From assembly GCA_013368315.1 (NCBI GenBank), contig JAACJM010000026.1, positions 310,001 to 374,000 on the forward strand: DNA of 64,000 nt. Direction: 5' to 3'. Below, one piece after another: positions 59,069 through 64,000 of the stretch. The notes below the pieces were generated by a model. The model did not search any database. It was not told where the DNA came from and worked only from the letters and a program-made list of their open reading frames with translations. This DNA comes from Tetrapyrgos nigripes (Eukaryota; Basidiomycota; Agaricomycetes; Agaricales; Campanellaceae). Each line of letters opens with the position of its first letter. Positions within the stretch are counted from its first letter, which is position 1. A program made the translations under genes and the position numbers.

Positions 59069-60466
59069 TTAGTTGTTGTTGTTGTTACTACTGGTGTTTC
59101 GACTGACCACCACACCGACGACGACACCGACGATGATGAGGATAATCAGGCAAATGAAGAAGCAAATCCATCGCTTCTTTCGGGCCGAGCGGGCGGACTC
59201 CACAGCCTTCTCGGTGTAACCCAGACTGCGGTGGCCATGAGCAACAGCAGGAAATGATCGAACCGTGCACTTACCCTGCCTCAGTGTCTTTTTCTACCGT
59301 CGCTGCCGTAGTCTCGATGTTCTGAATGGTCTCATCTTGCTGTTCAACAAGGACACTCATATCATTGAACAACTGTGCAAGCTCTCCTAGCGTCTTTTCA
59401 ATTCGTTTGATATCTTCATGACGCTCTTGTACTTCTCGGTATGCTTGACGGGACTGGCCATAACGATCGGAGTTCAGGAGCTAAGGAGACAGTCAGGGTT
59501 GTAAAAATAAGCACCAAACAAAAGGCGTACCGCTTGACTGAAAATCTGACCACCACTCTCATTATTGACGACGGCTTTTACTTCCTCTGGAGTTGCGTCG
59601 GGTTTCACTGTAAGAGAACGTTGAGGTTGGAACCTATCTCTGACGGAACCCAGTGGGAAAGAATCATACCTATTTTAAATTGGCGCTCCATTCTTTGCTT
59701 GTAACGGGTACGGTACTGTTGCTCAACGCTTTGGTAATTCTGGATAGCCTCGACGAACTTTGCCTTGACAAGCGCAGTCTACAGAAAGGGGAAAAGTGAG
59801 TAAGAGTGCCAGCAATATTGTGCATGTCACCCACTTGTTGCTTGCGTATTTGACCGTCTCGGCCACTACCGCCTTGTCGCTCCAAAGCTTTGATACGGCG
59901 CTTCAATGTGGCGCTGAGTGCGCTGGTATCTTCGACAAGTTCTTGCAGTTGTGCTTGATTTCTCTCTGCTGCCGCATCGTCTGTATTGTTCAGAGACCTC
60001 GAGTGCAAATCACCAATGCGCGAAACGTTGTCATTGAAGTTCCGCAAACTATCTTGCAAGGAGGAAATCTAAAGGAAGAGACAGGAGATGTGAGTGGAAA
60101 TGACAGTGGATTCTGTGAGAGACTTGCCTCGGCGTAGAAAGCTGACATGTCATCTCCAGTTGCTGCTCCTCCAGCATTGTAATTTCCAGAACTACCCTTC
60201 ACTTCTGACATCTCGAAGGATGAGTCTTGTTGAGCATATGGGTTGGGACGACGAGATTGGTATCCCTCTCCTCCACCTCCGGCCTGCGTAGGATAGGAGT
60301 TTCTGCAAGGGCGCATAAATGAAGGCGCCGGCATCGAAAAAAAGTCTGAACATACGAGTTAAACTGGTTGGGACCACCTTGTTGAGCCTGTTTTGCCAAG
60401 TTAGTACCGCTCGAGCACGTTGGTCAAACCACGAACCCTAATAGCGGCAAGTCTGTCTCTTGCCAT
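59069..60466 (-). CDS. SSO1: Plasma-membrane syntaxin (Sso-type t-SNARE)
   Basis: Qa-SNARE for fusion of secretory vesicles with the plasma membrane. It starts MARDRLAAIR and, after a 5' intron, a Gln/Gly/Tyr-rich stretch. The Habc region begins FYAEISSLQDSLRNFNDNVSR and includes QYRTRYKQRMERQFKI, a classic syntaxin signature. The SNARE motif runs YREVQERHEDIKRIEKTLGE and on through LFNDMSVLVEQQDETIQNIE, with the zero-layer glutamine. A single C-terminal anchor (WICFFICLIILIIVGVVVGV) precedes a short poly-Asn end encoded by AAC repeats. It is tail-anchored with the N-terminus in the cytosol. Confidence 0.93.
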
Positions 60467-60938
60467 TTTGTCGTTCAAAAGTGAGATGAAAACAACGGTC
60501 TATATGAGAAAAGCTTGAGGCTGAAGTGCTGGTGGAGGGTGAGAAAAGGGAGCCGTTCAGAGGCGATGACCGTTGGTGATGGGAACAGATATTTATTTGT
60601 AGTTGTTACACCAGGTATAGACTCTTTTTTACATTGCACATTGCAATTGGTTCCACACGGCTCTAGGATAGCCAAAGATTTACATCGTCAAGATGACAGA
60701 AGAGCGCTAAAGCACAGTCTCAGCACTAGGATTCGAAGGCTACCGACGGTTTGTTGGAAGCGCACACTGCATCGGCTATATCAAACGGGACATTACCCCT
60801 AAAATGGATGCTTTCCGGTGGCAGACTGAGCGCTTCTGCAGGGGGGTGCCTTAAGGAGCAGCTGTAGAATTGCTGTAGAAGCTGGAATTTTCAAAAAGCT
60901 GATACAAACACAACATGTCTTGCAAATTTGTTGGTTTT

Positions 60939-62688
<1,750 letters not shown>

Positions 62689-63009
62689 TTTGGACAGAGG
62701 AACTCAAGAGGAACTGAACGTAAATCACAGTTGACAACTTTCTGAAAGTTTGTTTGAATTGGGAGATCTTGACAAATAACGACTGTTAGCGTCACTCAGC
62801 TGTGCATTGGAACTTTTGGAAAGACATAAAGCTCAAAAATTTCTCTGGTACGTCAATCTGTGTCCTCTGTTTCTCTCCGATGGCCGTTTGGAGTCGTTAC
62901 GCATCACCTACAAAAAAATCCGCTGGAAATAGGTCGAAAATGAGTCGGATTGACTTAATTTCGGGCTGATGACGCGAAAACCTCTCAGACACTGACGCGT
63001 ACTCTACAG

Positions 63010-63818
63010 ATGTCTGCTCATATCGAGGAAGTTACTTCTGACCACTCCGACCATGAGGGCCATGAGGGCCATGAGGGTCATGAGGGTCATGACCACGCTC
63101 AGGAGGAAGATCCTACCTCTGCCGCTGCTCTCGAAAAGATCCAATCCCGCTCAGAACGCAAGGCTCGAAAGGCCCTTCTCAGTCTTGGTCTCAAAAAGGT
63201 CCCAGGCATTACCCGAGTCACTCTAAGGAGACCAAAGAATGTATGATACGTTCATTTCTTCCTGATTATACGCGTCTTAATCTTTCTTTATAGGTACTCT
63301 TCGTCCTTGCAAACCCAGACGTCTACAAGTCGCCTAACAGCGACTGTTATATCGTCTTTGGTGAGGCCAAGGTAAGTATTCCGTCTGTGCATTTATACCT
63401 GTGCTCATTGTTATCGCAGATCGAGGATATGAACTCTCAGGCTCAGCTTTCGGCGGCACAACAGCTTGCGAGCAGCCAGCCAGGTGCTACCGCCTTGGAG
63501 AACTCTGGCGTAGGCGGAGATGGAGATGATGATGACATCCCCGAATTGGAGGCTGCTGAAGAGGAAGGTCCAGTAGATGAGACTGGCGTCGATCCCAAAG
63601 ATATTGACCTTGTGATGCAACAAGTGCGTCCAGTTCCCTTTTGCGCAGTCTTTTCCTGTCTAACGCGTCGGAATAGGTCAACTGCTCTCGTGCCAAGGCC
63701 GTACGAGTATTAAAAGAGAGTGGTGGCGATCTGATCAACGCCAGTAAGATCCTTCAGTCTATCTCGTTCTCAATTTTCCTGACATGTTTCTGTCCTAGTC
63801 ATGGCTGCGAGCGAGTAG
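63010..63818 (+). CDS. EGD2: Nascent polypeptide-associated complex subunit alpha
   Basis: Ribosome-associated chaperone that pairs with NAC-beta. Introns 63241-63293, 63372-63419, 63624-63676 and 63744-63798 leave about 199 aa. The NAC domain runs from [20 protein letters not shown] through [20 protein letters not shown] to [11 protein letters not shown]. An acidic linker follows, and the C-terminal UBA domain has [20 protein letters not shown] with a GDLINAIM end. The N-terminus holds a His/Glu/Gly run (four EGH units) from a 9-bp repeat at about 63051-63092, unusual for NAC-alpha. Confidence 0.95.
63051..63092 (+). repeat. 9-bp in-frame repeat encoding EGH units in EGD2
   Basis: CATGAGGGY units repeat about four to five times in the first exon, giving a [13 protein letters not shown] run. 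The last base of each unit varies between c and t. Confidence 0.85.
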
Positions 63819-64000
63819 TGTTGTATTGTTGTTCTGTTCTATCTCTCTCTGTAATCGATACATTCCTTTCAAGCTTTCCAGCATCTCAATTCGATGTAGT
63901 AATTGGATCTCTCCCAACCGTCCTGTATGATGTGCATGCCCTGCACATTTTCATAATTTGTCTTCTTGGGTCCAACATACCATCCGAGATCCTGTGCTGC

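Overview
The window looks like a nuclear contig of a filamentous basidiomycete, most probably an Agaricomycete. The evidence is dense gene packing (33 protein-coding genes in 64 kb on both strands), many short introns of about 46-62 nt with GT-AG ends and CTRAY-like branch points, fungal orthologues throughout (PRI2, PRP28, YOS9, PMP3, YVC1, SSO-type syntaxin, PalI/Sur7) and a TTAGGG-type telomere motif. Exon joins were worked out by hand from reading phase, splice consensus and family conservation. For most genes the summed exon length was checked to be divisible by three.

Layout. 1-6.1 kb, plus strand: a truncated Pro/Ser-rich protein with 102-bp repeats, DNA primase large subunit, phosphatidylserine synthase and the SMC5/6 RING subunit Nse1. 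6.2-11.1 kb, minus strand: a mitochondrial AAA ATPase and phosphatidylinositol synthase. 11.2-25.7 kb, mixed strands: asparagine synthetase, a DH-PH RhoGEF, a METTL21-like methyltransferase, a small EF-hand-type protein, helicase Prp28, a HAL/NPR-type kinase, the ERAD lectin Yos9 and an AT-hook protein. 26.0-30.6 kb: three kynurenine-pathway genes side by side (kynurenine 3-monooxygenase, kynureninase, kynurenine formamidase). 30.9-37.4 kb: PMP3, eIF2B-epsilon, an Ala/Glu/Lys-rich protein and a PalI/Sur7-like protein. 37.9-63 kb, almost entirely minus strand: Nop2, a FUN14 protein, a TIR-bounded mobile element, three MARVEL-like four-span proteins around the TRP channel Yvc1, PP4 regulatory subunit 1, aspartate aminotransferase, an AN1 zinc-finger protein, a syntaxin and argininosuccinate lyase. 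NAC-alpha closes the window on the plus strand.

Most neighbours are unrelated housekeeping genes sharing bidirectional promoters. The clear functional group is the kynurenine trio: monooxygenase and kynureninase are divergent across 116 bp, and kynureninase and formamidase converge with 11 bp between their stop codons. A second possible group is the run of MARVEL-like genes and Yvc1. Other striking signals are a 28-bp tandem repeat that exactly fills the gap between two convergent TAG stops, about five or six GC-AG introns, 10-nt and 14-nt micro-exons, a 554-bp element with about 90-bp near-identical terminal inverted repeats, and an upstream ORF ending in an ATGA overlap with a membrane-protein start.
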